Below are positions 42,801-53,762 of a stretch of DNA of 64,000 nt, in pieces (the stretch's first letter is position 1; each line of letters opens with the position of its first letter). Source of the stretch: Ypsolopha sequella (Eukaryota; Arthropoda; Insecta; Lepidoptera; Ypsolophidae); contig OW203989.1 in NCBI GenBank assembly GCA_934047225.1, positions 8,531,977 to 8,595,976 of the forward strand, in the 5' to 3' direction. Both the position numbers and the translations under genes were made by a program. The notes beneath the pieces were generated by a model that searched no databases, was not told the DNA's origin, and saw only the letters and a list, made by a program, of their open reading frames with translations.

Positions 42801-45800
42801 GGCAGCTTCCTTGGGGAACGCCGGCTTGGACTGGGCGCTCCTCGGTTCATGAGGTACCTAGTGGTATGCCGAAAGTACCTACCTATATATACAAACACGG
42901 TTATTTTTACTAACGTAGACTCAGGGCTCAATGACCACTGCTTATTTTTATTTTTAGATTTTTTTGGCATTCTTTTTTTTTTTGTGTTGTTTCTCAATGC
43001 ATGTGATTATTTTTATTAGTAATAATGGCTTTGTATTAATCTTTCAATAAATAAATTTACACTTGATTTGATTTCCGCAACACGTGCGGGTAAGACATTA
43101 CATTCCTATGGATTCCATGTCAAAAATTACACCCTTAATTGCTTCCGGTTCCGACATTTGCGCGTGTTCTAAAATGACTTTGACTACTATTTTCTCTCCA
43201 AGTTGCCAAATGCTAGTGCAATATTTAGGGCTCTTTATGATTCGGCTATTTTCGAGAATACGAACCTTGGTGAAGATTTCTATGCACATTATTTATATTA
43301 TATCTGTGGCAGATAATATGTACCCGAACATAAGTCAGCGCGAACAGGACGACAGTTTCATTAGAGTGGACAGTTCTGTCCATTACGACGCAAAGGTACC
43401 GTCTCCACTTGACCTCGGGAACCAAAGCCTCTAGTTTCCTCAGAGTCATCCGGCGGTATAGCTCAGAGACATTGCGACGATCTTCTGGGGCTGAAGTGAT
43501 TTTTGCCAAGCTGCAAAGAAAGTGGACGCACAACGTCTATAAAAATACAAATGGATAAAATCCGTGAATGCATATTGCGGTAAATACCTTATTTCGAACT
43601 CTATGAGCCTGTCAGCACTTTTGTGTACATGATCTGGGTCACCGCCAAGCAGAAGAGCTATGGTGAGAAGATACTTCTTGTAAGCATCCAAGTAGATTTT
43701 GTTACTGTACTGGAGAAAGTAATCTCTTGTTGGTAGCCCTGCCGGAATCAAGAATTTGGCTGTTCTATCAAAGATATTTATGGTTTTGTAAAAAGTGGAC
43801 CTTTCCCATATTTTTATTGTAGCGGATTATACCCACATTATGTATTTTGATGACTTCGCTTGCAATTACCTAAATATTAATTATGTACCAAAATACGAGA
43901 AATAAGTAATGATAGGTGAAAGATTTATGTATTATGCAATTCCCCAATAGAAAACGTGCGAGTTTTTTGTTTTCTCAACATTTTAAATAAAGTACCTTGG
44001 CGACCGAGCTCCGCTCAGGACAGATCAATTTGGTTATGTTCTTGTAAAATTTCCAAACTATCAGAAAGCTCACACTGTGTAATTTCAAATATAATTTGGA
44101 GACAGACATCTTTCTTTAGCGGCATGAATTGGGCATGTTGATGATGTAGATTGAATTCCTTGAATAGGATCAGGCCAAATTTTGACCGAAACATCCTCAT
44201 TATGATTATCAGATTCAGACCTTATTGCATTTGTAGGTTGTGATATTTTTAAATTGTAACTTTGAGGTTCTCTCGGACGTCCATAAGGCATTTATGATAT
44301 AAATTTTCAATCTTGTACTGTCAAGACCACTCGAGTTATATATAAGATAATATGTATGTAGGTACAAAGTCCAATGTGTATAACTTGATGTGATCGTCAC
44401 TGTACAAAGCAAGACAAGATGAGCGATTTGCTCCTAAAAACTCGCAGAAATCAACTTTTCCCGAGATGAGGCCAAGCTAGATCGATTTTTAGCCCTCGAA
44501 AACCCATGTACTGTGAATTTTATCGAAATCCTTAGAGCCGTTTTCTAGAACCCGATTACATATTATACATAAAAACGAGCAATATTATATACAACGTGTA
44601 ACAGACAGAAGTAACCATATTTGAAGAGCTTATTCAGTCAATTATATAGAACAACTTTTACTATAGAGCCAACCCTGAAATTTCGAAAAAAAAATGTGCC
44701 CTTCCATACATTTCGGCCGAGCGGCATTGCATTTTTCTATGAAACAGTTGATTTTTTTTTTCGAGATACAGGGTTTGTTTCATAGTAAAAGTTGTTCTAA
44801 ACCATTGACTGAATAAGCTCTTCAAATATGGTTACACCTTTCTGTTACACGTTGTATATATAATATATATAGGTACTATGTAGAGGATAGCGTCCTTAGA
44901 GTACGTATAGGTTCGTTCCTTTGCCCGGCTGTTTTATTGTAGTCTATCTTAAAACACTATGAACTAAATGTTGAGGTTTTATTATAGTTTTTATAATTTT
45001 GAGCCCATTTCTTTAAGAGCCATTTCAGATGTAGGTATGTTTTATTGATAAAAAATATGATCCGACCTGATATTTATAAACTTCAAGTTTCCTTTTTTCC
45101 AACTACAACTGAGAAGGTTGGGATTGCCCTCATACTACGAGTATATACGTTTATGTCACAAAAAATGTTTATTGTTGGAGTTATTTTCAAACAGCTACTC
45201 TATTTGAGTAGGTACAACGTAAAGCTAGAAAAATTATTTGTAACCTTACCTAAACTTGTTTGATCAAATTGTATCACAAACTCATCTGAGTTCTTAATAT
45301 CTGGTCCCACCCATTCTGATATCAGTATATCGTTGTTGTATAATCTTAGCCTGGCCATAGTTTCCAGCCAATGGAAGTCAGTATCATTCCAGTGGGGATT
45401 CAGTATTGGCCAACCACCGAGTAAATCCAGCAAATCCAACAATGGTTGATGGCCTCGAGTTTCCAGTATTTTATAGTTCATGCAGGACTTAAATAAGTAA
45501 CGTGCTTTCAGCGCAGCGTCGTGTGTTCTAATTGTAAAGTTTTCCTTTTTTTCAAAGAAAGATGATGTATCACGAAAGATCTTTCTTAAAATGCCGGGCT
45601 GTTTTCTTTTGCCTACTTTTCTTTTATAAACAAGAAGCTTTCTGCCGGAATGGCTTGGCTTTCTTTTATAAAATCCTTTCTTTTTTTGTGCTTCAGTTTT
45701 TTGGGATTTGTATGAACGTTTTTTTCCGAATTTTCTGTGTTGCGGTCTAAAATCTAAATTTATGTGTTTGTATTTTTTTCGTTTTATAGTTGTGAATAAT

Positions 45801-48800
45801 TGGGTAGTTTTTCTTGATCTTACGTTTAAATATCTACGAGAACGACTTGTAACATCTGATTTATTGCGGTTTTCAGTATTCATATCATATTTTATTTTGT
45901 CTGCTGCAGTCTCGTTATGCATTTCGAGTTCAAGTTTCTCGAGGGTATCTCTTAAATCCAGATTCTCCCCTCTAGATTTTATGGCCGCCACATGGTGTCT
46001 CAAAAAATCTTCGTCCATATCCAGATGTGGCCCTGGAAACTCACAAGGTACATTTTCATACTCTTTGAATTCCAGTAGATCTTTAAGAACCGTGTCAAGG
46101 TTTTCTCGAAGCATCTCGAACGTGTCGTATCTGAAATAAATTGATAAATATCAACATAAAATTAAGGGTATAAACAGATGAATTTCAAAATATTTCCACA
46201 GTGACTACAGTAAGAATATAAAAAAAATTAAACCCATCAAGTGCGAGTACTCGAGCCCTGAAGGTTCCGTGTAAGCCTACCGTTTAAAACACCAACTTAT
46301 TCCACGTGCAGTTATCAAGGATCACTTAACTTGGTACTTACGATTCATTAAACTCTATGTATCCAAGGGGTCTTATTAAGTTGGTATATAATATCTTCTA
46401 GAATAATTGAATATGCTGTTATTTTTTATATTTTTTTCCAAAACACACCTTTTTGTGTGTTTTGGAAAGACCTACGTGTAAACGGAATATCAAGATTCTA
46501 AGTCAACAGAAACAAAAAATTTTTGTTTTCATGGTGAGCAAAGTATGAAATTGATTATTTACCTAAAGGGTAATAACTTTTTTTGTATTGCGTTAGAAGC
46601 CTAATTTTCTTATAGCAGGGGTCGTAGATTTTTAGGGGTCGTAGAGTAAAAGAGTCTTACAGACCAACATACAGGCAGACGGACAACAAAGTAATCCTTT
46701 AAGGGTTCCGTTTTTTCATTTTGGGATACGGAACCCTAAAACAAATTGCTTCTAGAATCTTTCTATAGAATTATCAGTGTAATTCTGCAAATACTTGCCT
46801 TTCAGCCCAACCGGTTTTGCCGCGGATGGGTAGACAAATTCTGTTTTATAGTAGTTTTATTCGTTTTTTGGCGGAACTCGCAATAATTTTTGAGAGACAT
46901 CTAAAACAATAAAATAAACATACCCAGCCTTATCAGCAGGTATGGGGTTCAAAGCCGGCCAGTTACCACAAGCGTACTGGTAGAAATCTTGGCAAGGATT
47001 AGCGTCAGGGTCCATGTATTGTCTCATTATCTCCGCTTGAGTCGACCTTATCGTGTCCCTGTCACCTTGCCCTTTCCAGAAGGCGTGAATTACTAGGATA
47101 AAAAGAAGATATTTGGGTGATTGAAGCAAAAATATTACCTCTATAAAAATATTATACACCGTGTATAATAACAGAAAGGCAGTGGCATAGCGTGGACTTC
47201 TGTCACCCAGGGCCAACACTAAATTTGCCGCCCCCTCTACTTTCGAAATTAAAGCCTTGCCTTTAGTATCAACCACTTACCTGATCAATGTTAAACTCAC
47301 ACACAAGATTTTTCAGACCTTTATCTTTCCGTTGTCAAGACAGTTACCTTATTGGACACATTTCACGCGATAGATTTCATTTTAGAAAATGATGCCTTTT
47401 TAAGTTATATATACGTTTTATGTCTAAGCGCCTTATTTTTTATGTCTGAAATTACTGCTATAACACGAAAACATGGTTTATTTTTCGTTGCCAAGACAAA
47501 AATTCCTGCAACTAATACTTTTTCCGAATATCCACAAAAACCTCAAAAATTCACTGATTATCCGCGCCGGCAGCGTACGATGTGAGCGTTCTAATGTAGA
47601 CTTTCTGATAATGTAATTAAGTTCAAAATCGCCCAATAGGGTTCTTGCGTCCCAAGGACCAGGCCTTAAGTAAAAAAAAAAGAAAAGGGTGAAAAGTCTG
47701 TAGATTCCCGCCCTCCATATCTGCGTCGCCCGGGGCCATGGCTCCCCGGCCCCACCCACGCTACGCCACTGCAGAAAGGTGTGGTCGTATTTGAAGATTA
47801 GAACAACTTTTACTGTGGAATCAGCCCAGAAATCTCGAAATAAAATCTGCCCTTCTACCTATATACATTTCGGCTGAGTACCTAGGTATTGCATTTATCT
47901 ATGAAACAACTTTTTTTTTAGTGATTTTAGGGTTGGCTCTATATAGTAGTCCGTAGTAAAAGTTGTTTTTATACCATTGACTGAATAAGCTCTTCAAATA
48001 TGTCCACACATCTATGTGTTACACGTTGTATAAGTGAGCTCAAAGTTTAATTTAGGAGAAAAGAAGCTAGGAAAACAGAAACAAAACGAAATCATACAAT
48101 TATGATTTTTCAAAGTCAGAGAATTTCTTAAGGGTTCATTCATTGGAGTACTTACCCTAATTGTTGTCTTGTCTCGTTTTAAATTAATTTTGTTTCATTG
48201 TAATATTAAAAATAAGTGTATATTATGTAGATACCTTAATTGCAATTATTGATTCTGATACTCATTCTCAAAATGTTCCGTTTTAAGGGGCAGGTAGTCG
48301 CCAACGACCTTGAGTCGATCTGTATCAGTACAAATATTGACAGAAACCATATTGAAATAACGTTCATATCAGCGCCCACTGCATTACGACGTCGTCGCTG
48401 GGTCTCCAGATAGCACAAAATAGGGGAAAATTAAAATTCCATAGATGATTTTTCTAAGCAATATTTTCCTTGTATTTTAGTGCAAGAACCATATAAATGC
48501 CATCAGTGGTTTCAAATAAATAATCAATTTTACTTTAAAAACAGCTTCATACTCTTCTTTTAGCTCAGTATATTTCAGCATTTGCAAGAAAAGATTTTTT
48601 TCTAGGATCGTTTGGTATCGTGTGGGTATGTCAAACCTAAGCCCGCGACCTCGAAAGTGGAGGGGACAAGTTTTGGTGGCCAAAAATCCTTGAAATTTTC
48701 GGACTTATTCCAGCTTTTCACTTATAATTAGAAAATGGTCCATATTTTGTAAATAACCGTGTAATAGGTTAAGAGCGGTATCGCAGGCCGATTGTGAAAA

Positions 48801-50243
48801 ACCCGCCTTTTTCTAATTAATCGAAACAGAACACTTAAATTCAAAGTTTACTCAATAGTTACTCAACAAAACCTTATTACCTATGTATTTATTATGTTAT
48901 CGCAAAGTTTCCAGTAGTTTCTGTAAATTAGATTTTCAAAATTTTTTAATTTAGAAACTTTTGATATTCAGAGCGTTAGCTTTGTCACCTGTATAAGATC
49001 TTGCTGGCTTATAAACGTTAGCTGCAGATCCCATCTCCCCTTCCTCAAGCTCTGGTTGACCGCGAATTTGTTCCACCACATCGTCAAATGGACCTTTGTC
49101 CATATGCAGTTCTGGCGGGAGCACGCTGAAAAGTTACAGATTTCTTACAATTTTCTATTCAATGAAACCCACAATCAACATAGCTGACTTCGGTCTGTGT
49201 TTGCCGTTACCTTTTCGTTTCAGCTTCTTCATCGTCTGTGTATTCGTCTGCTGGTCTCATTCTGAAAATATTCCATAATGCAAATCAAACATCCAGCTAC
49301 TAGATATTGTGCTTTTATTCTACTACTATATTGTTAACGTTACGTTCTAGTGAGCTAGATTTTTCTTCAAAAATTTACTGCATGATTTGTAAATGTACCT
49401 TTTCTGTTCATCTTCATCGTCTTCTGGATCTTCGTCTTTTTGTTGTTGTGTCATTCTGTAAGATTGAAACCAACCGTAACGTGTTAAGAGTTTCTTAATA
49501 ATACCGTCAATTAGATAGATAAGAAGTGATTCACTTGTTTTATTTTTATACAACTACAGTTCAGTTCAAGTAGAGTCATAATTTCATGTTGTACACTACC
49601 TTTCTTCTTTATCGTTATCTTCGTTGCTGTTCTCTGATTCATCGTCATCATTTACATCTCTTTCGTTTTCATCTTCCTCAGTAAGATCATCGTCATCCTT
49701 TTCTCGTGAATTCACATATTTTGGTCCTGGGTCACTGAGAAAACATAAGAATTTCCCATAATAAAATCTTCAAAAGAAACTACCTACCTATAATAGACGC
49801 AAAAGCACTTACTCGTAGTCCTGAGACATGAAAGAATAGTGACTTCTGCGTTTGATCCTGGCTGGATGACCACGCTGCTTCTCTAAATCGCCCCATATCA
49901 GAAAATCACTTGTGATGTTCCCCTCGTAAACTTCTCTTTTGGCCTTTGAATTTCTTTTAGCTAAAATTATTTCTTCGGCCGGCAGGAACGAGGTTTTAAA
50001 TCCTTCGAAAACTTCTCGATCGTCAGGGTCAATGAATTCTGGACTGCTGTAAGTATGGGGGATACTATTCGCGGTGTATTTTTGTAATGTTTCTAAAGAT
50101 TCTGTCGGGTTCTTGATTACGAAGAATGCTGTAGAAAAAGTTATTGCGATAGCTATTAGGGAGAAGTACCTGCAGCACGTTGCAAGTTTTCTTTGTTTTA
50201 TGAAGACGGATTGAGGTGGACTTTGCGTGTCCACCCGCGGCAT
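39887..50243 (-). CDS. Neprilysin-like M13 metallopeptidase, 15 exons
   Basis: Joined from exons 49813-50243, 49600-49734, 49399-49455, 49211-49261, 48989-49125, 46924-47071, 45250-46130, 43588-43759, 43324-43510, 41500-41618, 41031-41423, 40777-40949, 40380-40564, 40153-40296 and 39887-40063; all phases agree (3390 nt, 1129 residues). It is a type II membrane zinc endopeptidase that should cut extracellular peptides. The transmembrane helix is about 26-43. Exons 2-5 form an Asp/Glu-rich stalk. The M13 domain starts near 290 ([10 protein letters not shown]), is split by a Lys/Arg-rich insertion (about 408-520), resumes at [11 protein letters not shown] and contains VNAYY (~922), HEITH (~963-967, zinc), GENIAD (~1024, third ligand) and a C-terminal CSVW. 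Family members are usually ~750 residues. The ATG at 50243 is the first Met; a longer frame begins only with TTG. Least certain is the exon 5/6 junction: the expected N-terminal Cys pair is missing. Introns hold transposons. Confidence 0.9.
41934..42236 (-). other. Unrecognised intronic ORF (100 codons)
   Basis: Lies in the intron between exons 9 and 10 of the neprilysin gene, same strand. It starts ATG and encodes a Lys- and Leu-rich peptide ([18 protein letters not shown]). It cannot be an M13 exon because exons 9 and 10 join in phase and in homology without it. I do not recognise the protein. It may be a remnant of a transposon or of an inserted gene copy, or chance. Confidence 0.3.
42370..42700 (-). 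pseudogene. LINE reverse transcriptase fragment in intron
   Basis: Minus-strand frames read [17 protein letters not shown] and then, after a stop, NYLGVTIDR and [12 protein letters not shown], which is the post-YADD region of jockey-type reverse transcriptases. A partial repeat of the LNVRKTQ-coding DNA follows near 42655-42700. Stops and short length make it a dead fragment. Confidence 0.65.
44083..44291 (-). other. Possible decayed coding fragment in intron
   Basis: Two overlapping minus-strand frames (44085-44291 and 44015-44200) look like one interrupted reading frame, with [20 protein letters not shown] in the second. No domain was recognised, and neprilysin exons 7 and 8 join without it. 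Probably a repeat remnant. Confidence 0.25.
44586..44862. mobile_element. Foldback MITE, GTGTAACA family, copy 2
   Basis: acaacgtgtaacagacaga at the left and tctgttacacgttgtata at the right are inverted, and the arms match 8471-8730 (atatttgaagagctta, ccatacatttcggccgagcgg). It lies in the neprilysin intron between exons 7 and 8. Confidence 0.78.
46220..46740. repeat. GGAACCC-family repeat in neprilysin intron 6
   Basis: Opens with tcaagtgcgagtactcgagc and closes with ggatacggaaccctaaaac, with aggcagacggacaacaaag near the right end. It is diverged from the 18500 and 24020 copies and lies between exons 6 and 7. Confidence 0.5.
47155..48031. mobile_element. Foldback MITE interrupted by a hAT element
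   Basis: The outer arms (acaccgtgtataataacagaaagg at left, tgttacacgttgtata at right) belong to the GTGTAACA family of 8471-8730. The left arm is interrupted by the hAT-like element 47180-47771, giving a duplicated CAGAAAGG. Located in the intron between exons 5 and 6 of the neprilysin gene. Confidence 0.75.
47180..47771. mobile_element. hAT-like element with 8-bp TSD, nested
   Basis: Ends CAGTGGCATAGCGTGG and CCACGCTACGCCACTG are inverted repeats; CAGAAAGG flanks it at 47172-47179 and 47772-47779. Gene fragments are not recognisable inside. It is younger than the foldback element that it interrupts. Confidence 0.88.
48040..48940. repeat. Neprilysin intron 5, repeat-derived
   Basis: The stretch at about 48370-48530 matches 7130-7330 of the TIR element at 7009-7590. 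The remaining DNA is unassigned and contains no visible M13 exon. Confidence 0.45.
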
Positions 50244-51334
50244 TGCAGTTTTCAACTGACAGAATAATTCGGGGCCATCTTTGACTGACAACTATTTTAT
50301 TTATATGTCGAACGACGTATACGAACTGCGTAGACCCAACGTTTATTGTAAGCTTGACCCTGGAACTGAATAGGTGGGCTAAATTGAATATAATAGGAGC
50401 AGTTACGGCTTTCTCACGTTGACCTACCGTCATCATTATTGAGTGGCTCTACATAGAAGCCTATTAAGTATTATTTATTTATAATTTATATTATTTATTA
50501 TTTAGTTATTATTTAAACGTGCATAAGGCTACAGCTGCTTTAATTTTTATGCTTAGAATGTCTGAAAATAAACAGCTAAATTGTTGTTTCTGTTTGAGAT
50601 ATTAACAACTAGGATCAGAAAACAAGGGTGACAGATATTCGTAGCTTCAAAGGTGAACAGAGAGAAGTGGTAGTGGAGTGGGAGGTCTTCCCTGGGAAAT
50701 ATAACCGACAATCTAATTTAGTTGGGATGACCTCCAGCCAGGTGCCGATGATCTCAAAAACTAGTTTTGGTTGGATGAGGACAGGACAGGTAAACGCCGA
50801 GTGTTGTGTATTAAAACTTATTTTATTCGATTTAGTTATTTTTAAAAAGCTTTTTTTATTTCATTTTTATTTAGGGCTTTTTAGTGAATAAGCTATATTT
50901 TGCTCGTCAAACAATTTCATTGATAACTAGGTACGTCAAGAGGCTGGCTTTTTATAGGGCTCGCTGTAAAAATAATAAATTACTATTTTGTCGCGTTGCC
51001 ACGGGCAAAAGATACTAAGTTCCAAAATACTTATCAAGCAAATACAAAAAAAAATACCGTCTTTGTAATTAATTTTCAGTTTTAGCATATTTTTATTATT
51101 ATTTCAAAATCTAAAGCAAACAGAGAAATACTTTGTTCTAGAAGCAGATTTCATAATTATTTTCAAATACACTTAACTTTAAATAACTAGAATCGGTTAA
51201 CAAATATTAAAGTTATGTTGTTTTTCCGTCGTGTTGTCAAGGTTCACGATATATGTTAGTAACCACACTTTCTACAAGCAGATACATATTTTCAAAATAT
51301 TTAACTATTAATAAACGCTGAGACGTGGTCTCTT
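50244..51334. other. Upstream of neprilysin, nothing firm
   Basis: Presumed promoter and 5' UTR of the neprilysin gene. (ttattta) runs lie near 50465-50515. A small open frame near 50628-50891 has no recognised domain. Confidence 0.35.
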
Positions 51335-51790
51335 ACCAAAGGCTTGATCCGCCGATTTAAGGTCGCTCAACGAGCTATGGAGCGGGCTATGCTTGGGATA
51401 TCTTTGATGGATAAAATCCGAAACGAAGATATCCGTCAGAGATCGAAGGTGACCGACATAGCCTGCCGAATCAGTAAATTGAAGTGGCAGTGGACTGGCC
51501 ATATTTGTCGCCGACGTGATAACCGTTGGGCCGTAAGGCATTGGAATGGAGATCACGTACAGCAAAGCGCAGCGTGGTCCGCCCTCGTGCCCGCTGGATT
51601 GACGACCTGAGGGACGTTGCGGGTGATGGCGGCTGGATGAGGATGACTGAGGACCGCCAAGAGTGGCGTAATATTAGGGAGGCCTATGTCTCCAGCAGTG
51701 GACGAATACGGCCTGATGAATGGATGGAAACGTATTTTCATGACATGAGTCCCCGAGAGTGTCAAAGGTGGTTTATAGTGTGAAGATTCC
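51335..51790 (+). pseudogene. RTE-type LINE reverse transcriptase, C-terminal fragment
   Basis: Plus-strand frames give RFKVAQRAMERAMLGISLMD and SKLKWQWTGHICRR, then in a shifted frame RPRARWIDDLRDVAG and WRNIREAYV. These are the typical C-terminal end of RTE-clade LINEs that is often mislabelled as a craniofacial development protein. A frameshift near 51545-51560 and the missing N-terminal domains show that it is dead. Its 3' end (ctccagcagtggacgaatacg) is the usual RTE end. Confidence 0.8.
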
Positions 51791-51799
51791 GAGTACGTG

Positions 51800-52285
51800 T
51801 ACACTCACGTTTCACCGACTATTGCTACGTTCCAATATAATCAACCTATCGCCGTTATTGGGAAAAATATAGTCCAACAGCTTAACATTTATTTATTTAT
51901 CAAAAATATCGCACCGCATTACAGATGTATATACCTATCCAATTCACTGTACAATTAAAAAGGTAAAAATAATTAATAATAATAATATGCATAGGATATT
52001 TACAGAAACATAAAAAACAACAAAAAGTAGGTAGGTAACCAAGATAAAAATACATTTTTTGGTCTAAAGCTTAGTTTCTAAGTAACATGCCTTTCAAAGC
52101 ACACTTACAGAAGACTAGTTCATGTGCCATCAGGTAGATATGTACCCAACCACCCCAATTTAGTAGTTGAGTTTTGTGCCTACTAAACATTACTAGTCAA
52201 TTAAAATTCTCAATTTCGTTTAGCTACTCCTATACTAGAATAAGGTAGGTAATAACAACATCAAAAGCGGTTTTACGAGTACCTA
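51800..52285. other. Intergenic, no gene recognised
   Basis: AT-rich DNA with (aat)n runs near 51970. Nothing assignable. Confidence 0.4.
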
Positions 52286-52291
52286 TGTCTA

Positions 52292-52388
52292 TGTACTATC
52301 GAAGAAATTGCGGCTGGCCTGCTTTTCGCCCGTATTGCAATGGTATAGGAGCGAAAACCAAGTCAGCGGCAATTTCTTCGATGGTACA
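52292..52388. other. 97-nt pre-miRNA-like hairpin
   Basis: The arms tgtactatcgaagaaattgc and gcaatttcttcgatggtaca pair with one G-U or A-C position, and the stem continues through ggctggcc/ggcagtcagc-like and ttttcgc/gcgaaaa segments to about 38 bp, around a ~18-base loop. Length and shape are like an animal microRNA precursor; it could also be a short palindromic MITE. Confidence 0.45.
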
Positions 52389-52399
52389 TTGTTTAATTT

Positions 52400-53478
52400 A
52401 TGTTATTGTTACATTATAACACCGTTATTTTTAAAATTATTCGTGATATTGTTAGTTGAAAGTATTGTAAGTAATGTCACGCGAAGACAATATTTTTGAT
52501 TATCGTAGATAAAGTATGGTGTGCAACATTTTCAATATTTAACTCGTATTAATTTTTTGATTTTATCTAAAACAATAAAAGCACATTCGGCTACACTTTT
52601 AGTAAAAAACCGTTAAATTTACGAATTTTAGTGGTTTGTTATTAAGATATTACTCAAATTTCACGGTGTTTAGGTCGTTAAACATAGATCTAGATAATAA
52701 AATATTATAGTAACATTCTATAGACACCCCCCTATGGTAACAGCGTGCAGCGTTTGTATGGAGGGTTTGCGCGTAACAACGCCATTTTTCGACACTGGCA
52801 ACACTTACCCGAACATTCAAAACTGTCAACCATCAAGTGTTGTCATTAGCGATGGCAGTAATCGAATATTTTTCATAATCGAGTAATAATGCGCGCATGC
52901 GCTACAAAGGAATGTTCGCTGTTCGCGCACACAGATTGTTTCTTTACCATCATCCGTAATATGCGCGTCGAGGCTCTGTAGAATGCGCGGTAGCTCTAAC
53001 TCTGTTTAAAATACATTAGCAATAGACTGGACAGCCATGCGATAAAACACTGGGTTTCTATAGAACAGCTGTTTTTGTTTCGCAATTCGGGTGTTGGCTC
53101 CATAGTAAAAGTTGTTCAAATGAACACGTACTATCACCAGTTTCCGGCTTCCCAAGTATATGTTATACTACTACCGTAAATTTTTTCACTTATCCAAAAT
53201 AACCGTTTCGCTGACAGGGGGTCCTCTTGACTTGACTTGACTTGACTCTAACAAAAATTTGCAATTTAAAGCTTAATATTTCGCAAACGGATTCCAATTT
53301 TTACGGAACAATATTTTTGAACCATCTATGACCATCTATACAAGTGAACAAAATCTCACACCATGGGATAGGTGAGAAAAAATAAATCATCCCCACCGTA
53401 CCTACGTATAAGGGAGGTAACCTAAAAACCTTTTTTTTTCAAGTTTTTATTTTATCACTTTGTCGACATGTGAGAGTG
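52400..53478. other. Intergenic, no gene recognised
   Basis: A gactt tandem run sits near 53229-53246. A fragment near 53085-53115 (ggctccatagtaaaagttgttc) matches the arms of the GTGTAACA foldback family. No exon seen. Confidence 0.4.
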
Positions 53479-53486
53479 ATTAATAT

Positions 53487-53762
53487 GTATATACAAGGTG
53501 ACTTTTTGATCATCGTCCAAATTCATACTGGAGGCTTGATAAGTGATCAGTATCTTGGATCAGTAACAATTTTTGTGAAATTGGTAAAATGAAATTTCCG
53601 CTTCCCATAGAAATTCAGTTCCAGTCCCGAGTGAATCACTATGGGGAGTCGAAATTTCATTTTGCAAATTTCACCAAAATTGTTATTGATCCATGACACT
53701 GATCACTTACCAAGCCACCAGTATGAATTTGGACGATGATCAAAAAGTCACCTTGTATATAC
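53487..53762. mobile_element. Foldback MITE, CAGTATCTTGG family, intact copy
   Basis: A perfect ~45-bp terminal inverted repeat (gtatatacaaggtgactttt on the left, aaaagtcaccttgtatatac on the right) continues inward with few mismatches to a centre at about 53625. Relatives are at 23280-23620 and, diverged, at 9430-9745 and 63780-64000. Confidence 0.82.

Noticed and set aside
42645..43019. Plus-strand ORF of 124 codons
   Set aside because: It lies partly on decayed LINE DNA and low-complexity T-rich sequence, with no domain.
43440..43475. ggcggtatagctcag string that looks like a tRNA A box
   Set aside because: It is inside neprilysin exon 9 and encodes part of SELYRRM; there is no B box at the right spacing and no cloverleaf.
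45708..46139. Plus-strand ORF of 143 codons rich in Phe and Ser
   Set aside because: It is the antisense shadow of neprilysin exon 7.
50244..50291. A neprilysin start 16 codons upstream (frame beginning MSVKDG)
   Set aside because: That first codon is TTG. The first ATG in the frame is at 50243 and leaves a normal short cytosolic tail before the membrane helix.
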